Assembly: GCA_900074885.1 (NCBI GenBank)
Contig: FJUW01000001.1
Span: forward strand, 992,001-1,056,000
DNA from: Rhynchosporium graminicola
Taxonomy: Eukaryota > Ascomycota > Leotiomycetes > Helotiales > Ploettnerulaceae
DNA: 64,000 bases
Reading direction: 5' to 3'
A program made the position numbers and the translations under genes. How positions within the stretch are numbered: the first letter of the stretch is position 1; each line of letters starts with the position of its first letter. Shown here in pieces: positions 48,321 through 61,142 of this stretch. The notes under the pieces are model-generated. The model worked only from the letters and a program-made list of their open reading frames with translations. It was not told the DNA's origin and ran no database searches.

Positions 48321-48846
48321 TATATCTGAATCGACTTTCACCCGGACACGATATAGATACGGGCTGCGCTACTATGGGAACATAATTGCATTCCACACTG
48401 AAAAGTCAAAAATTTGCGAGTCGGGCTAGTCGAAGAGGATGGGCATGACCTCGGGTTTGGTAGTGGGACCTATATTGCAGCATGTTACGCGACTTCGAGA
48501 ATCTGGAGACTGTAGATCTTCTGGTCCCGGGAGATCTGAAGGAATGTGTAAGCTATATCGATGGCACGGATTTTGGATCGTGTGAGAAGAAGAATGCGAG
48601 GATTGTGAGTATCGATACAAGGGTAAGAATTCAATCTTTCTCTCTTGAATCTCCTCCCTCATCCAAAACTCTCAGTGACGGAAATGTCTTTGTCGATCGA
48701 AATCACGTGTGATAACAGTGCTGGCATAGGTAATTTGCAAATATGCAGGAGTGGACGAACGGGTTGGACTGCTTGATGGGCTATGTCAATCGCCCGAAAT
48801 GGGAGGATCTCGGTGGGAATAAGGAGTCTGTTGTTGAAAAGACTTA
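48321..48846 (+). pseudogene. Decayed second copy of the 2EXR-type gene
   Basis: Truncated and frameshifted relative of the gene at 46749. Matching pieces in order: TATATCTG...ACTTT...ACGATAT near 48321-48355 (equivalent to YIWVNFDHDI of the intact gene), LRVGLVEEDG near 48413-48445 (intact: LRIELVDEEG), then, in a shifted frame, DFENLETVDLLVP and TDFGSCEKKNARIVSIDT to about 48624 (intact: DFPELESVDLLVP, TDFGPCSKKNVRIASIHT), a conserved GTAAG donor, and after an intron EWTNGLDCLMGY (intact: EWIDEETCMAYW). A TAA ends it at 48846. The N-terminal 2EXR motif is missing and there is at least one frameshift near 48480, so no functional product is expected. Confidence 0.75.
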
Positions 48847-49202
48847 AGGCGATATCAAAAAGATGTTCCGGTGCCAACGAGCCTTTTAATGTCTGCACAG
48901 GTCTGATTGCACACGTGTGATGACATGAACAACGCATTTCATTCGGCTCTTCTCGCCTCGCTATATCTCTACCTAATAAGTCTAACATTTTGATTGGACG
49001 TCTTCCATTTTGCGCCTCATATGCGCGAACGAACTCGCAATATACATACTTCAATGCTTCGCACAGGACTTCGCGCAAGTATAAATGTATCGAGTTGGCC
49101 TTTAAAACGCCTATACCTGCCATGCAGCCAACAAACTTCAAATATGGTTCCTCATCGCCCAAAACAACACCTTCTCTGCGCCCCAGAAATGCGCTGCTTC
49201 CT
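48847..49202. other. Intergenic, no gene supported
   Basis: 356 bp between the 2EXR relic and the BZZ1 stop codon; nothing recognisable. Confidence 0.5.
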
Positions 49203-51571
49203 CTAGACAGCCTGAACATAATTCGCCGGCACGCTCCTCACCACCCCTCCCCGTTCAACCTCCGCCCACCCGTCCCCAGGATCCTCTTTGATAAGTACGA
49301 ACCTCTCTCCCTCGCTCATACTATGTTCAGCCTCACTTCCAGCTGTGTACTCGTACAGCGCTTCTGCATATTTTAGTTTCTTGGCGCCGCGTTTGGGCGC
49401 TACGGCCGGGCCTTGTTTTTTGGTCGTGCTACTTGTACCAATGGAGGACCCGGAATTGGAGTAGATTGAGGAGGGACGTTGTGGTAGGGGTTGGTGATCA
49501 AGGATCTCGATATAAGCGGTAGGAACTAGGCCTTCTTTGTAGCCGGCTTTGATTTTTGTCCAACCACCATCTGGGTTCGTTAGTGGCGGATTTGGAAGAG
49601 GGAATTAGAGGGGAGGAGGCCTACCATCTGGTTCTAAAATAATGACTTCCTTCCCTTCAGAGACTGTGATTTCGCCATCGCCATTCGCTTCGTAGCCGTA
49701 AAGCATTTTGCCTCTCTGCTCGTTTGAAGACTTGGCGCCTGCGCCGTTTGTAGGTGGCCCACTGCCGGGTAATTCGCTGATATATGCCGATGGCGGTGGT
49801 GCTACAACTCTATTCTTCCTCAGGGTAGTAGGTCCACTGATACTGATGCCTTGCGGTCTCTCAGGCGGTGTTTCTTCAGCTGGCGACCTGGGTCCGGTTC
49901 CAGCTACTGAGCGATGTGCGCTGGCCGCATATCCAGAACTCAACGAATTCATAGTATTTGTGCGATCCATACTGGGCAACTCAGAGACTCCATCTTTGGC
50001 AGCCGCAGGGCTCTTAAGCGAGCTAGCTTGTTCTTGACGCTCAGCTTTCAGTTTCTTCCTTTCTTCTTTCGTTTGCTCGCCTGGACATTCGGCTGGGACT
50101 TTCATTTCACACTTGCTGTGACATGTATACCCGCAATCCCTACAATCAAATCCTTTGGCTGAGAGACCCCATATGCGGTCGCCGCAGAGGTCGCAATTGG
50201 TTGGTATCTTGAACGTTTGGGATTTGAAATTGTGGCTCTTCGCTCCGACAGTGACGTCCCCAACGGCCAAGGTAATTGTAACTGTCTCAACTTCCGCAGT
50301 AAGTCTTTTGTGGTCGACTTGGTGAAGATCTTCCTGCAATGCAAACAATGCTCGAACAATTTCCACCTCATCTCTTTTGTCTTTACCTTCTCGAATCAAT
50401 TGTTTCACTTTCCTCACCCCTTCAACTTCTCGTCTTTTCTTGTCAACCTCTCGTCTAAGATCGCCTAATTGGGCTTTGGACTTCCCCAAGACGTTTCGGA
50501 GGAACACTTTTGCAGTGTCATCTACAATCATGGCATCGTCATCGTGCCAAACTGGACTAGGTTCAAAAGCCTTATCTGGAGGATCCTGCCATGGTCCGGC
50601 GTTATGTCTAGCAAACATCATAGAGTCTAAAGCTGGTTGGTTCCGCGGTATCTCCTGCGAGAGATGTGTAACAAAATCCGTGCTCCGTTTCAGCATGCCA
50701 TTCTCGAGTTGTGCAGCAAGTGCCCAAATTCCATTTAGCTTCGTCGTCCTTGACTCGAAAAGATCCTGCATGCTGTCCAAAAGATCCGGTATGTATTCGT
50801 GATAGTATTTCTCCTTCTGCTTATTCGTAACGTTGATTGCGATCAGGTAGCTATTCTTGACATTATGCATGTCCAGAATCTGCTGCTGGTATGCATTCTG
50901 CGCTTTCGTTTTCGAATAGTCAAACGCCGACTCGGATTTCTTCCGCTTGTTCTCGACTTCTTGACATGCTGTGTCGTATTTACCTTTCATTTTCCGTAGG
51001 TCCCCGTAGGTAGATTCCCTCTCCTTCTCCAACTTCTCCGCATAGTCCGCATGCCGTTTTCGTAGCTCCTCATAGCGAGTCCCTAGCACTTTTAACGGGT
51101 CTGCAAGGTTGGTTATAAGTTCGTTTCCGAATCGGTCATGTTCTGCGGCTCGAGATTCGACCGTCGTGAGTTGTGTAGTCCAGGTAGTGAGGGATGCGCT
51201 GATCAGGTCATGTAAGCAAATGAAACTCGTATAGTAAGGACTTTGGCGCACCTCTCTAATGATCCAGGGGTCATAACAGGTGTGTCTCCCACGCTCAAAG
51301 TACTCGACTTCTTGGACTTCTTCTCGTAGTATTTCTTTGCCAGAGTGTTGAGTTTGGCACTATATTCCTTCTCAATCGCACTCCTTTCCCTGTAGAACTG
51401 TTGGATCTCGTCGAGCCATGTTATTCCACCGGAAACCCAAGCATTGACGGGTTTGAAGGCATCCTGTAAGAGGGCATTTCGTCAGTCCTGCCAGATCGTC
51501 ACAAGTAAGTCTTGGAAGCTGCGCACCTTCAATTCCTGCCCAAAATTGGGGGCAATATCAACCTCTGCCAT
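49203..51571 (-). CDS. bzz1: BZZ1-type F-BAR / C1 / double SH3 protein
   Basis: Four exons (51527-51571, 51252-51463, 49625-51198, 49203-49570) encode about 732 residues beginning MAEVDIAPNFGQELK. Residues 1 to about 280 form an F-BAR domain (FYRERSAIEKEYSAKL, LAKKYYEKKSKKSSTLSVGD). Residues about 408-457 are a C1 zinc-binding domain (HNFKSQTFKIPTNCDLCG, CGYTCHSKCEMKVPAEC). Two SH3 domains follow: about 585-645 (KMLYGYEANGDGEITVSEG, GGWTKIKAGYKEGLVPTAYI) and 675 to the end (ALYEYTAGSEAEHSMSEGER, GWAEVERGGVV, VPANYVQAV). This is the architecture of yeast Bzz1, which acts with Las17/WASP and type I myosins in actin assembly at endocytic sites. Length and domain order are normal. Divergent from DBP5. 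Confidence 0.95.
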
Positions 51572-52305
51572 TACGACTACTGAAGCAAAAAAGGCAAGGA
51601 AGATGGAATCATGGGGTTTGAGCAAATCTATGAAGTCGCATAATGAGCAAGATCAACGTCGAAGTGACTGTGAGCGACGTTAATGTTGGATACGGTCGTC
51701 TTGCACTGGGTGAGGAGTGTAAGTAGGTAGGTGCCCTGGTTGTCTATGGCGCAGCTCACCAACGAGTCAACCGCAACCCCACTAGGAACCCGCATGAAAG
51801 CCTATTAAGAAGGCTGAATGCGAGCCGGGGACGAGGTCCCAGGGGATTCTAAGCGGGCCGAGATGACCGAGAGTTCATGCCCGCTTGACCCGACTTTTGA
51901 GGAATTGTAGCCTGAGGCAAAAGCTGCGCTAAGCCTGATCAAAACACCCCGCCATTTTGGACGGGCCAGGGCCAGGGCCAGTCAATGTTCTGGAGCTCGG
52001 TCAAGCTTGAACCAATTTGAACATCAACAATTCAGTTCACCCCACCACCATCACTGGTTGCCTATTCTTCAACACCACACCACACCACAGACTCAATCTA
52101 CGAGAACGCAAGCAATAATACCTGTCTCTACGAGAATACCACGACGCGTCACCTTACCACCATTTAACACTCTTGGCGCCTGCCCCTGCCTGACCGCAAA
52201 GTTGCCTCCAAATACCTGCAAACGGATCGCATTCCATAGCGGAAAATACTTCAACTCTCGAACTTTCCCTACAACTCAGCACCAAACATCAAATAGACAT
52301 CCACA
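51572..52305. promoter_or_regulatory. Divergent promoter region (BZZ1 / DBP5)
   Basis: 734 bp between two start codons facing away from each other; the DBP5 side has a CA- and CT-rich presumptive 5' leader (CACCACACCACACCACAG near 52074-52090). No coding region. Confidence 0.5.
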
Positions 52306-53946
52306 ATGTCCGAGACTCCCAAGCCAGCTGCATCCCTCGCGGATCGCATAGGTGCAAAGCCCCTTGATGCAGGCTCGTCTTCCTTCACCCCGGGCAAGAC
52401 TTCTTGGGCGGACGAGGTCGCATCTCCTGTGGTTGAACAGAATCGAGAAGAATCATCTCTTGAGGCCGCACAAGTCGATGGCACAGCCGAAAATCTCGGA
52501 GGATCTGGTCTTCACGATGCCCAGTACGAGGTCGAGGTAAAGCTGAGCGACATCCAAGGTGATACGGCCAGTCCCTTGTTTTCCGTGAAGACTTTCGAAG
52601 AGCTCGGAATGTAAGTAATTGAGGAAAAACTTCATTTCTTGGGCTAACGATGGGTAGTTCTGATTCTGTTATGAAGGGTCTCCACGCTATGAATTTCAGA
52701 AAGCCCTCGAAGATCCAAGAGAAGGCCTTACCCCTCCTACTCGGGGACAAGCCTCAAAACATGATCGCTCAGTCACAATCTGGAACTGGCAAAACCGCAG
52801 CTTTCGTCATCACGATATTGTCTAGATTGGACTACACCAAACCAAATCAACCACAAGCCCTGTGTCTTGCTCCTAGTCGTGAGCTGGCCCGTCAAATCGA
52901 GGGCGTTGTGAGAACCATTGGACAATTTGTCGATGGTCTGACAATCCAAGCCGCTGTTCCCGGCGCTGTCGAGCGAAACGCCAAGCTCAGCGCAATGGTC
53001 ATCGTCGGCACCCCTGGTACAGCAATGGATCTTATCAAGCGAAGACAATTTGATGTCTCCAACATGAAAGTTCTCTGCCTAGACGAGGCAGACAATATGT
53101 TGGATCAACAAGGCCTCGGTGACCAGTGCCTTCGCGTTAAGGGGTAAGTCTGCTAGACTCTCGATGTGACCCCACTAAATCCCGGTAGTATGATTCCTCG
53201 CATAGATCAAATCCTCCTCTTCTCTGCTACTTTTCCAGACGAGGTTATGCAGTATGCGCAACAATTTAGCCCCGGTGCCAACGAAATAAAGCTGAAGCGT
53301 GACGAGCTCACCGTCGGAGGTATCAAGCAGATGTACATGGATTGTCCATCAGATGAGGGAAAATACGACATTCTCGCCCAACTTTATGGTTTGATGACCA
53401 TTGGATCGTCAATCATTTTCGTCAAGGTAAGGCAAATATGCGTTCTGAATAGTTGTCATCCTTTCTTACTTGTTTTTATAGAAACGAGAAACGGCAAGCA
53501 GAATCGCCGAGCGCTTAACCCAAGATGGACACAAAGTTGTCGCTATCCACGGTGCTTTCGATGGCAACGATCGAGATTCTATTCTTCAATCATTCCGCGA
53601 AGGACACGCCAAGGTCCTCATCACCACAAACGTCCTCGCACGAGGTATCGATGTCTCCTCCGTCTCTATGGTCATCAACTACGACATTCCTATGAAGGGT
53701 CGCATGGACGATTCTCCTGATCCAGAAACTTACCTCCACCGCATCGGTCGTACGGGCAGATTTGGACGTGTCGGCGTCAGTATCTCATTCGTCTTCGATA
53801 GAAAGAGTTTTAACGCTCTTAATCAAATCGCCAGTCATTACTCGATCGATCTTATCCGGTTGGATCAAGACGACTGGGACAAGACCGAGGAAATCGTCAA
53901 AACAGTCATCAAATCTAGTCGTGCCGGGACCAATTTGCAGAACTGA
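52306..53946 (+). CDS. dbp5: DEAD-box RNA helicase DBP5 (mRNA export)
   Basis: Four exons (52306-52610, 52658-53143, 53189-53426, 53482-53946) encode about 497 residues. All core motifs are present: Q motif with [13 protein letters not shown], motif [36 protein letters not shown] in [14 protein letters not shown] in [27 protein letters not shown] and [11 protein letters not shown]. The 100-residue acidic N-terminus ([19 protein letters not shown]) and [19 protein letters not shown] are characteristic of DBP5 rather than eIF4A. DBP5 remodels exported mRNPs at the cytoplasmic face of nuclear pores with Gle1 and inositol hexakisphosphate, and also acts in translation termination. Each intron is short with a CTAA-type branch site. 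Confidence 0.96.
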
Positions 53947-55440
53947 GGATATAAGAGATGAGAGATGAGTTATTGTATTTTTGTACAAAAGCGGGCGTTG
54001 CGATGCGTTGCTTTCCATAGAACAATAGGCCAAAATTTGCCATTGGAGGTCAATATGGGTGGAAATCTGCATGTGGACATGAAGGTTCTGTGTACGCAGA
54101 CGGTGGCTGAGAGATAGTCAAATAGCATTGCACTGCTAATTGTAGATGCTTAGATACCACAAATGATAAGCGAGAATTTTCAAGCATTCGGAGAACTTCA
54201 GTACTACCACACAAGCGAGTCTGGCTTCTCCATCTTCTTCATTTAGCACCCCACCAAAGATGGGCTACCTATTTCTCTGTGTATCCTTCGACAAGTTTCA
54301 ACTGAGCTAACGCTACACCGCAGGTAACTTCATACTATATACCTGTCTACTCTGAATCGGTCTGTCTCATGCGAGGGATCTGTAATGATCGCCCGACAGT
54401 ACTATATATATAACCTCTTTAGCATTGGATTTCTCAGCAGCTTCATTCCCAATATCTCACCTGAAATCCCTTCGATTCCGTGAAAACAAAAGCACGAGTC
54501 AAAAATGGATGCAGCCCACGTGACTCATCCTCCTTTTTTAAACGCTCCACCTTAAGCGCTTCAATGACAACCAATGAAGTGGAGGCGAAGGGTCTAAAAA
54601 TAAACACCAGTTATCACCACGACATCACGACAGCGCGTAGGTACATGACTTCCCCTTTCAAATGACACCTTCTCCCCCTAACCCTAGTGAACAGGAACGG
54701 CCATGATGTCAGAAGCAGACCTCTCCGGCCCAGTTCATTGTTAATTGGTGCCCGAAATAGCCCAATAGAGCTTGTAGCTCGGTAGCGGTAGGTAGCGATG
54801 CAATAGTCAGGTAGGTGATGGCTTTAGTATTTTTGAGGGCGTTACGATGATGCAGGTGTGATTCTGAGGAATGGAGGAGGGGCAGGACGAATAGAAGAGG
54901 ATATAGGTGAGCAAGCGCGGGGTTTGTTTTATGTTCATCTCCCTCCAACTTCCTCAATTTCCTCTCCATATTCTTCCCTTGTTGATATTCCATTTGTGTA
55001 TCGTTTGTTGATATTACGCGGACGTTATTTGGGTCTTCTTTTCGTTTGGCTTGACGCTATTAAACATTTCGTTGCTGTACCTCTCTATACTCGAGTATTT
55101 TCTGGATCGGTGGAGGTTCTTAGGATGGCCTGCTAGGTACTGGAAATTCTTACTATTTTTCTTGTAATTATGTTTGAGACGCTGGTCGCCTCTAACAACT
55201 TAATATTTGCTTCTCCAAGGTCAGTCAACCTTACTTTGATATCCCCCAAACTTTCTTCAGCTATTTCATCGCACATGGATGTGTGCTGTGGAGACACATA
55301 CTCCACATTATTGTGTTTCGAAGTCCTCCATGATACTGCATATCTTTATTTCTGAGGCTGTAAATATAGCGAATCTGTCACCTGGTCGTAGCAAGATGAT
55401 CTGCTGTTCCATATGCTGATAATCTCCTCGTACAGCTTCC
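53947..55440. other. Intergenic, no gene supported
   Basis: 1.5 kb of mixed composition downstream of DBP5 and upstream of the CFEM gene. No frame with family features. A TATATATA element lies near 54403-54412 but too far upstream to assign. Confidence 0.5.
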
Positions 55441-58435
55441 ATGAGGATGGCATTGAGCTGGCCAAGCCTGATCCTCCTGGCATTCAGCTTCTCAGCGCGC
55501 GTCAACGCAGCTTCAAAACCGAACTACACACTCACGCCCGAGCTGACGAGTTTCATTCCTTCATGCGCTCAAGAATGTTTCATTTCATTTCTAGACGCCA
55601 ATTTTCCCATCGGCACTTGCTCAGCGAAACCAAATCTAGAGTGCTTGTGCTCAAAGAACGGCACATCGGGCTATACAATTGGAGAGGGGGCTGTTCAATG
55701 TGTGATATCAGAGATCAATATTGGGTTTTGCAAGGGCAATTTTGCGAAGGGTGAGTGTGGTTGAGATAATATAAGAGCAATCGTTGATAAGTACAGATAC
55801 TGTTGTGAATGGCGCTTATGGCATGTGCTCGGGACAGCCAAGTGCTTTGCCAAACACTCATGCGACGATCACTGCAACTCTTATTCTACAAACTTCGATG
55901 CCGAGTGTCGTGTTGGTGGCACCTGCACCGACCAAATCTTCGATTTCTCGCCAATCCTCGTCAGCCGTCGCGAGCACAACTAGCCAAGCCTTGTCGAGTA
56001 CATTTGCTACAATTACCAGCAGACCTTCTTCGGTTACCACGATGACAAGTACAGCCTCTTCTGTCCCAGCGGCTTCGGAGACAGCGTCTCCAGAGCCCGT
56101 TCTTTCAAAAAAAGCGATTGTTGGCATTACAGTAGCTTCGATCGGAGGTAGTGCTGTTGCAGTTGGCCTACTGATTCTGTTCATCTGCTGCCGTGGAAGG
56201 AAGAAAACCAAAAAGGAACGCGAAAGTGACCTAATCCCATTCCAATTACAATCAGATCATGTCATGGATCAGAAGAAGTACAAGTACAAGAGCTTCAAGG
56301 GCTCTACCGAAAGGAGACCAGGTGGAACCAGGAATGGAGTGGCAGCCAGAATCGCCCCGAAAGTTCCACCCAGGTTGGACACTTCGAGTCCGAATATGTT
56401 TTCGAGAAGAAGTATCAAACCAGATACTATAGGATTGGCGATTTCGCCAGATCATCCTTTCTCTACAGAAAAGCAGCAACGTCGCTCCTCTAAACTTCTC
56501 CCTGAAAAGCCAACTCTTACACTCAGAGTCCCTAAACAGGCTCAGAAGCCCATCAATGGATTTTCTATCAATCAACCTAATGTTCACCCATCGGCTATTA
56601 GCAGACAAAGCACCGCTACGCAATTTGAAGAGGACTATGATGAGAGCGCAGATACGATGGTCGCAGCAGATGATACATGGGCTGCGAAGTCCACAGACCA
56701 GATCCTAGACGTAAGAACAGGGACATTGCAAACGATCCGCAAAGTTGATTCAGAGCCGAAGCATCACGGTTCTAGCAATGAAGTATATCATTGGCAGCCT
56801 CAGCTCACCAAAAACCGACCTATCAATCCTGATTACTACGTCAAACCATTAAGCGTGGTGGGAAGGAAAGTCGGCAGCTTTTCGCAACCAAGAAAACCGA
56901 CCGGATATACTCGCCAGTACGAACAACAACAACTCTCAGTCCCAGAGCGGAGTCGTCCAATCACAGGATCATCATCACTCTACTCAGCCACAGGCTCTAT
57001 TTCAAGCAACGATGCAGGCCGGAACAATAATACCAATCCTCGCGCAGACCGCTTCTCATACCAACAAACAGGACCTTACGATAATCAAGACTCTATCGTT
57101 TCTCCCCAGGAGCCTCGTACAGCTGGAACAGACTTTCCACTTTCTCCAGTCGTGGAATCCCCAGCTAGTGGTCGGAGTCCAGTAAGCTATCCTAAGATCC
57201 CACCACCAGGAGCCGGAGCAGGAGCTACGAAACGCTTGAGCCAAAGTAGTATCAGAATGGTCCCTCCACCTCCTCAGCCTGATTTTACAAAAGCTCTGGG
57301 AGCGGGTAAACCATGGCGACGAGCGGAGATAGCAGCACAGATTGAGCGTGAGAGAGCCGCTCAAGGAAACGGCCAGATTCAATTGCAGATTCTTGGACAA
57401 GGACAGCAAGGTATGCCAGCTTTCCGAATCCAAAGTCCCGAGTCTCAGCAGCAAGCTCGTCCTCAAGAAACCCTTGCGCCTGCTTCGCCAGTATCGTATG
57501 CCTTCCTGGTACCTCCTCCCCAAGCTCTTATCCCAGGCCGTTCACAGACGACATCTCCACCATCTCTCGCCTCACCCTATCTCTTCCGCTCGCCATCTCA
57601 AGCAAAACTCGTTCCTCCACCTTTGCTGCGCTCTCATTTACAATTACAAAGAGCAACGAGAATCACTCCTCCAAGCCAAAATCAAGGCGGTGGATATATA
57701 GGACAGCACAATCAGCGACAGATTGTGACTGAATCTCCTCCTATCAAAATGACACCCCCTACTGGATTACTAAGAACGAGATCTCAACTACAGAAAGAAG
57801 GTCGAACGCCTTCACCGAACATGAACCAGGCCCAGAAGCAGAGTCAGAATCAAACAGAGGCACAACGACAAACACAAACCCTCCGAATCGTGACCAGCTC
57901 TCCACCACTACCACCACCACCACAACAACAACAACCACCAATCTCACAAATTCCAACCCGCCCCGGCCCAATACCAACCCAAACCTCCTCCTATACGACA
58001 CAACATTCACAAACCCAATCCTCCACAACCCTCCCTTACCCACCGACCTTCCCACCCGAACGCACCTCCTCCCTCGCCTCACAAGCCTCCTCCATAACCA
58101 ACATCTCAACATCGAACTCCACATCCTCCTCCCTCCTCACCAAACGCCGCGGTCACGAAGCAGCTTCCACACTCACACTCTCAAAAACGGAAGAAGATCA
58201 GAAGAGGCAGATGGCGAAATGGAGAGTGTTGAAACGGGAGGAGATTGAGTTGGCGAAGAAAGAAGGGTGGAGACCAATGCTTGGGCGGGAGAATGGGGGA
58301 AATGTGAACGGGTACCTGAGTCCGCGAGATGGAGCGTATGAATTCGAACGCACGGAACTACCTACGACGCCAGGATGGGTTCCGAGATTGACGCCGACGC
58401 GGAGGGGAGATGAGTTGTTTCTGAATGTTCAATGA
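55441..58435 (+). CDS. CFEM-domain surface protein with transmembrane segment and long cytoplasmic tail
   Basis: Two exons (55441-55750 and 55797-58435) encode 982 residues (two Mets at the start; the first is used). A signal peptide (SWPSLILLAFSFSARVNA) is followed by a CFEM domain at about residues 35-115 with eight cysteines: SCAQEC, TC, ECLC, VQC, FC in exon 1 and the eighth in GMCSG from exon 2, so splicing completes the domain. A Ser/Thr-rich stalk (STASSVPAASETASPEP) leads to one helix (about residues 210-235, AIVGITVASIGGSAVAVGLL), then a basic stop-transfer RGRKKTKKER. The remaining 740 residues are Pro/Gln/Ser-rich, disordered, with poly-Pro runs. Fungal CFEM proteins bind haem or act as surface sensors or effectors; a sensor-like layout (ectodomain, helix, long tail) is suggested here, without proof. 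Confidence 0.88.
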
Positions 58436-59385
58436 ACAAAATGCGGGACATTTGCCAGCGTCTTAGAATGAGGTCTTCACATCATGGTACTCCCACGCGA
58501 GGAGTTTCTTTGAGAAGAGAGTTTCTTTGAGGTAGGGCTTGTAAGATAATCCAGAGCGGCCAGTGATGACCTGGAGAAAGAAAATCATGGCGAAGACGAT
58601 TCTCACGGGCGGAGTTATTTGAACCAGGAGGCAAAGGCAAGGAGGGCCAGAAAATATCAGGCGTTCGCGGCACGGCTATCTCAATATTGATCTTTTCTGG
58701 TACAATTCTGGGTATATTATTCTGGGTATATTATACAGGGGCCGGCAGGCAGACGGGCGTTGGTGGAGCATTCGTTTAGATACCATATCACACTTGATGG
58801 GTTTCCTTTCGTGAAGATCTTCGTTTCGATTTCTTGTATGTATAGTATTATGGGATAGCATTGATATAAGTAGGAGATACTCAATTACATAATACTACAA
58901 TCCATACATCATGTAACATGATCGTCATTTCTCAGGAAGGAGACAAATCTTGAGACTTGAAAGTTGAAACTTTTGATAAAATGTTAAAAGTGAAAAGAGA
59001 TATGAACGCAAGAACTTCAGACTCACGAGGAGGATGCTATTGGCTGCTATGAAATGTATCACATGTTGCATCACACGTACTGATTGAAGGGACCCATTAC
59101 GGGATTCGATACAGTCGATTTCTCAGAGACACGCTTGCTAAGCCCAGCGAAATAATCCATACGATACATACCTATATAGTACAATTGCCATCATCTATAT
59201 ATCCCTCGCATAATACTGTAGCCCTGATTCAAGTATCTTTGACCGATGCCTTTCTATCCGATCGTCAACGGCTTCCACCAAGATCTTCCGTCTACTTAAA
59301 CACGCACACTTCACACGTACATCAGTAAGTATCACATGTTATCGCCGGAAGGTTGCTTACAGTACTGAAAAGCTTGAAGCTCTTC
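58436..59385. other. Intergenic between convergent genes
   Basis: 0.95 kb 3' flank of two convergent genes. AT-rich in the middle; no coding region supported. Confidence 0.5.
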
Positions 59386-61142
59386 TCATCCACTGAACTT
59401 GCTCCAACGCTCATTTGACTCTCGCACCATTCTCTGCCATGCAGTTACCGCCTTTGGCTTACCGGGGATTGCTGTGGGAGTTGACGAAGTGGTCTCAAAA
59501 TCCGGCTCAGAATTTGTACTGAAAGGAGAATTTGCAGATATGGGCGTAGGCACAAGCGCTTGGGATAGTTCGTTCAAAATTTAGGGAAGGGGCCAAAGTG
59601 CTGGGCTTGGTATTCGTACCGGTAGGGGAAAGTGTTGATTTGAGTGTGCTCAAAGGATACGACGTAGACAGCTGTGGGCTCCGTGGCATTGGCTTGAATC
59701 CTAGACGTAATTCATACCGAGCTGAAAGTGATGGGTCGGTTGAAATGGTTGAGCTAGTGGGTCGAGTTAGAAGTCTATTTTCAAACTTGGTATCAGACAG
59801 TGCCGATGAAGATGGCGTTGGTTCATTTGTTGGTATAGCTGGGCGCCGGCTTTTGATAATTCCACCAAAGAGTCGACGGCTAGAAGCAGGATCTGCTACC
59901 ACGACTGATCTCCTAGTAGTGCCAGGCAGCTGAGAAAGCTGTTTTTTCTGTTCAGACAAGTACTGCATCTTGTACGACAGAGCAGACATATGCCCAGATC
60001 TGCTCGTAGGACTGGCTGGTAATGGCCGAAGCGTAGCAGCCTTTTCATCGTATAGGCCTTCATCGTGAGAAGAGAGCACGCTGCTTCCAGATTTTCCGGA
60101 AGTGCTAGCATCTAAAGACGAGCCCTTTTGTTGAAAATGTGACGTGCTCATATCGCTGCCGAAGGAAAGGAGGGTTGTACTACCTGTGTAGTCGGCTGGT
60201 GGCCGCCGAGACGGACGCCAGTCTTTGAAACCTTGCAATTGCTTGTTGCGAGCGCGGGCAAGGTTTAATCCTGTGTATCGTAAATCTCAGTAAAAGAATT
60301 CAAGAAAGTATTACCATGTGCTGTTGCGGCCTGCATCGGAATAGTCTGTTCAGACTTCTTTGGCTCTACTTTAATATGTTTGCTTGTTGGGACCTCTCCT
60401 TCTTTAGAACGATCGCTATGGTGAATGCCCGAGGAAGGTATGTGACGGTACAAGGGTCTATAATGATCGCTCTTGTGGACACCCCTCATCTTGGGAGTAT
60501 CGCCGGGTGCATACCCAGAGGACGTGGGCGGCCGATAGAAATCATCAACCTTGTCCATGTCTGCAGACGTGTTAGCTTTGCCAAAAGATCAACCGTCGTA
60601 GAGGTTTCAACCACTATCACTACATTCTCCGGCCTCCTTTGAGCTTCCGGCTCCCCGATAAGATCTGTGGGAAGATCTCTCTCCTACCGAGACAGAATGT
60701 TAACAACTTTTACCATCTCCAGAATGATGTCTTGGCCAGCCATTGCAGTATCTTGAGACTCACGGGAAGACAAACGCTTGGTTGGGGTACAATCACGTTG
60801 GCATTCGTCATCGTGCCTGGATCGAGAGCGCAAACGCGACCTTCTCGATCTTTCCAGGGACTTTGATCGAGATCTGCTCCTGTCCATATCGCGGGATACA
60901 GGCTTCGACTTCGAATGTCCATGTCGCGATCCCCTGGTCAGTGGCTCAGGTCTTTCGGGAGGGGAAGAACGAGAGAGAGCCCGGCTTCGACGATGGGATC
61001 GAGGGGAGCGACTGCGATTGCGGGAAGAACGGTGGCCTTGAGGCCGAGGAGAGGAGGGGGGTGAAAAAAAAGAGGACTTGGAGAGGGAGGTCGACTGGTG
61101 ATCAGACCTATGGCGACACTTCGATTTATGTGCGCTGGTCAT
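59386..61142 (-). CDS. Arg/Ser-rich, disordered protein of unknown function
   Basis: Minus-strand gene, about 500 residues. Exon 1 (61142 to about 60714) starts MTSAHKSKCRHRSDHQ and is rich in RS/SR dipeptides (SRSRSKSLERSRRSRLRSR). Clear later exons are 60560-60315 (MDKVDDFYRPPTSSGYAPGD), 60270-59620 (GLNLARARNKQLQGFKDWRP...) and 59558-59386 (ALVPTPISANS... to VTAWQRMVRESNERWSKFSG), all joined in frame. How exon 1 joins the second exon is unclear: the cleanest model has a 13-nt exon at 60624-60636 restoring phase (E-A-G-E-Y-M-D-K). Alternatively the gene starts at the ATG at 60558 and the RS-rich part is separate. The RS tract suggests an RNA-processing or nuclear role, an inference only. 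I do not recognise a family. Confidence 0.65.
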
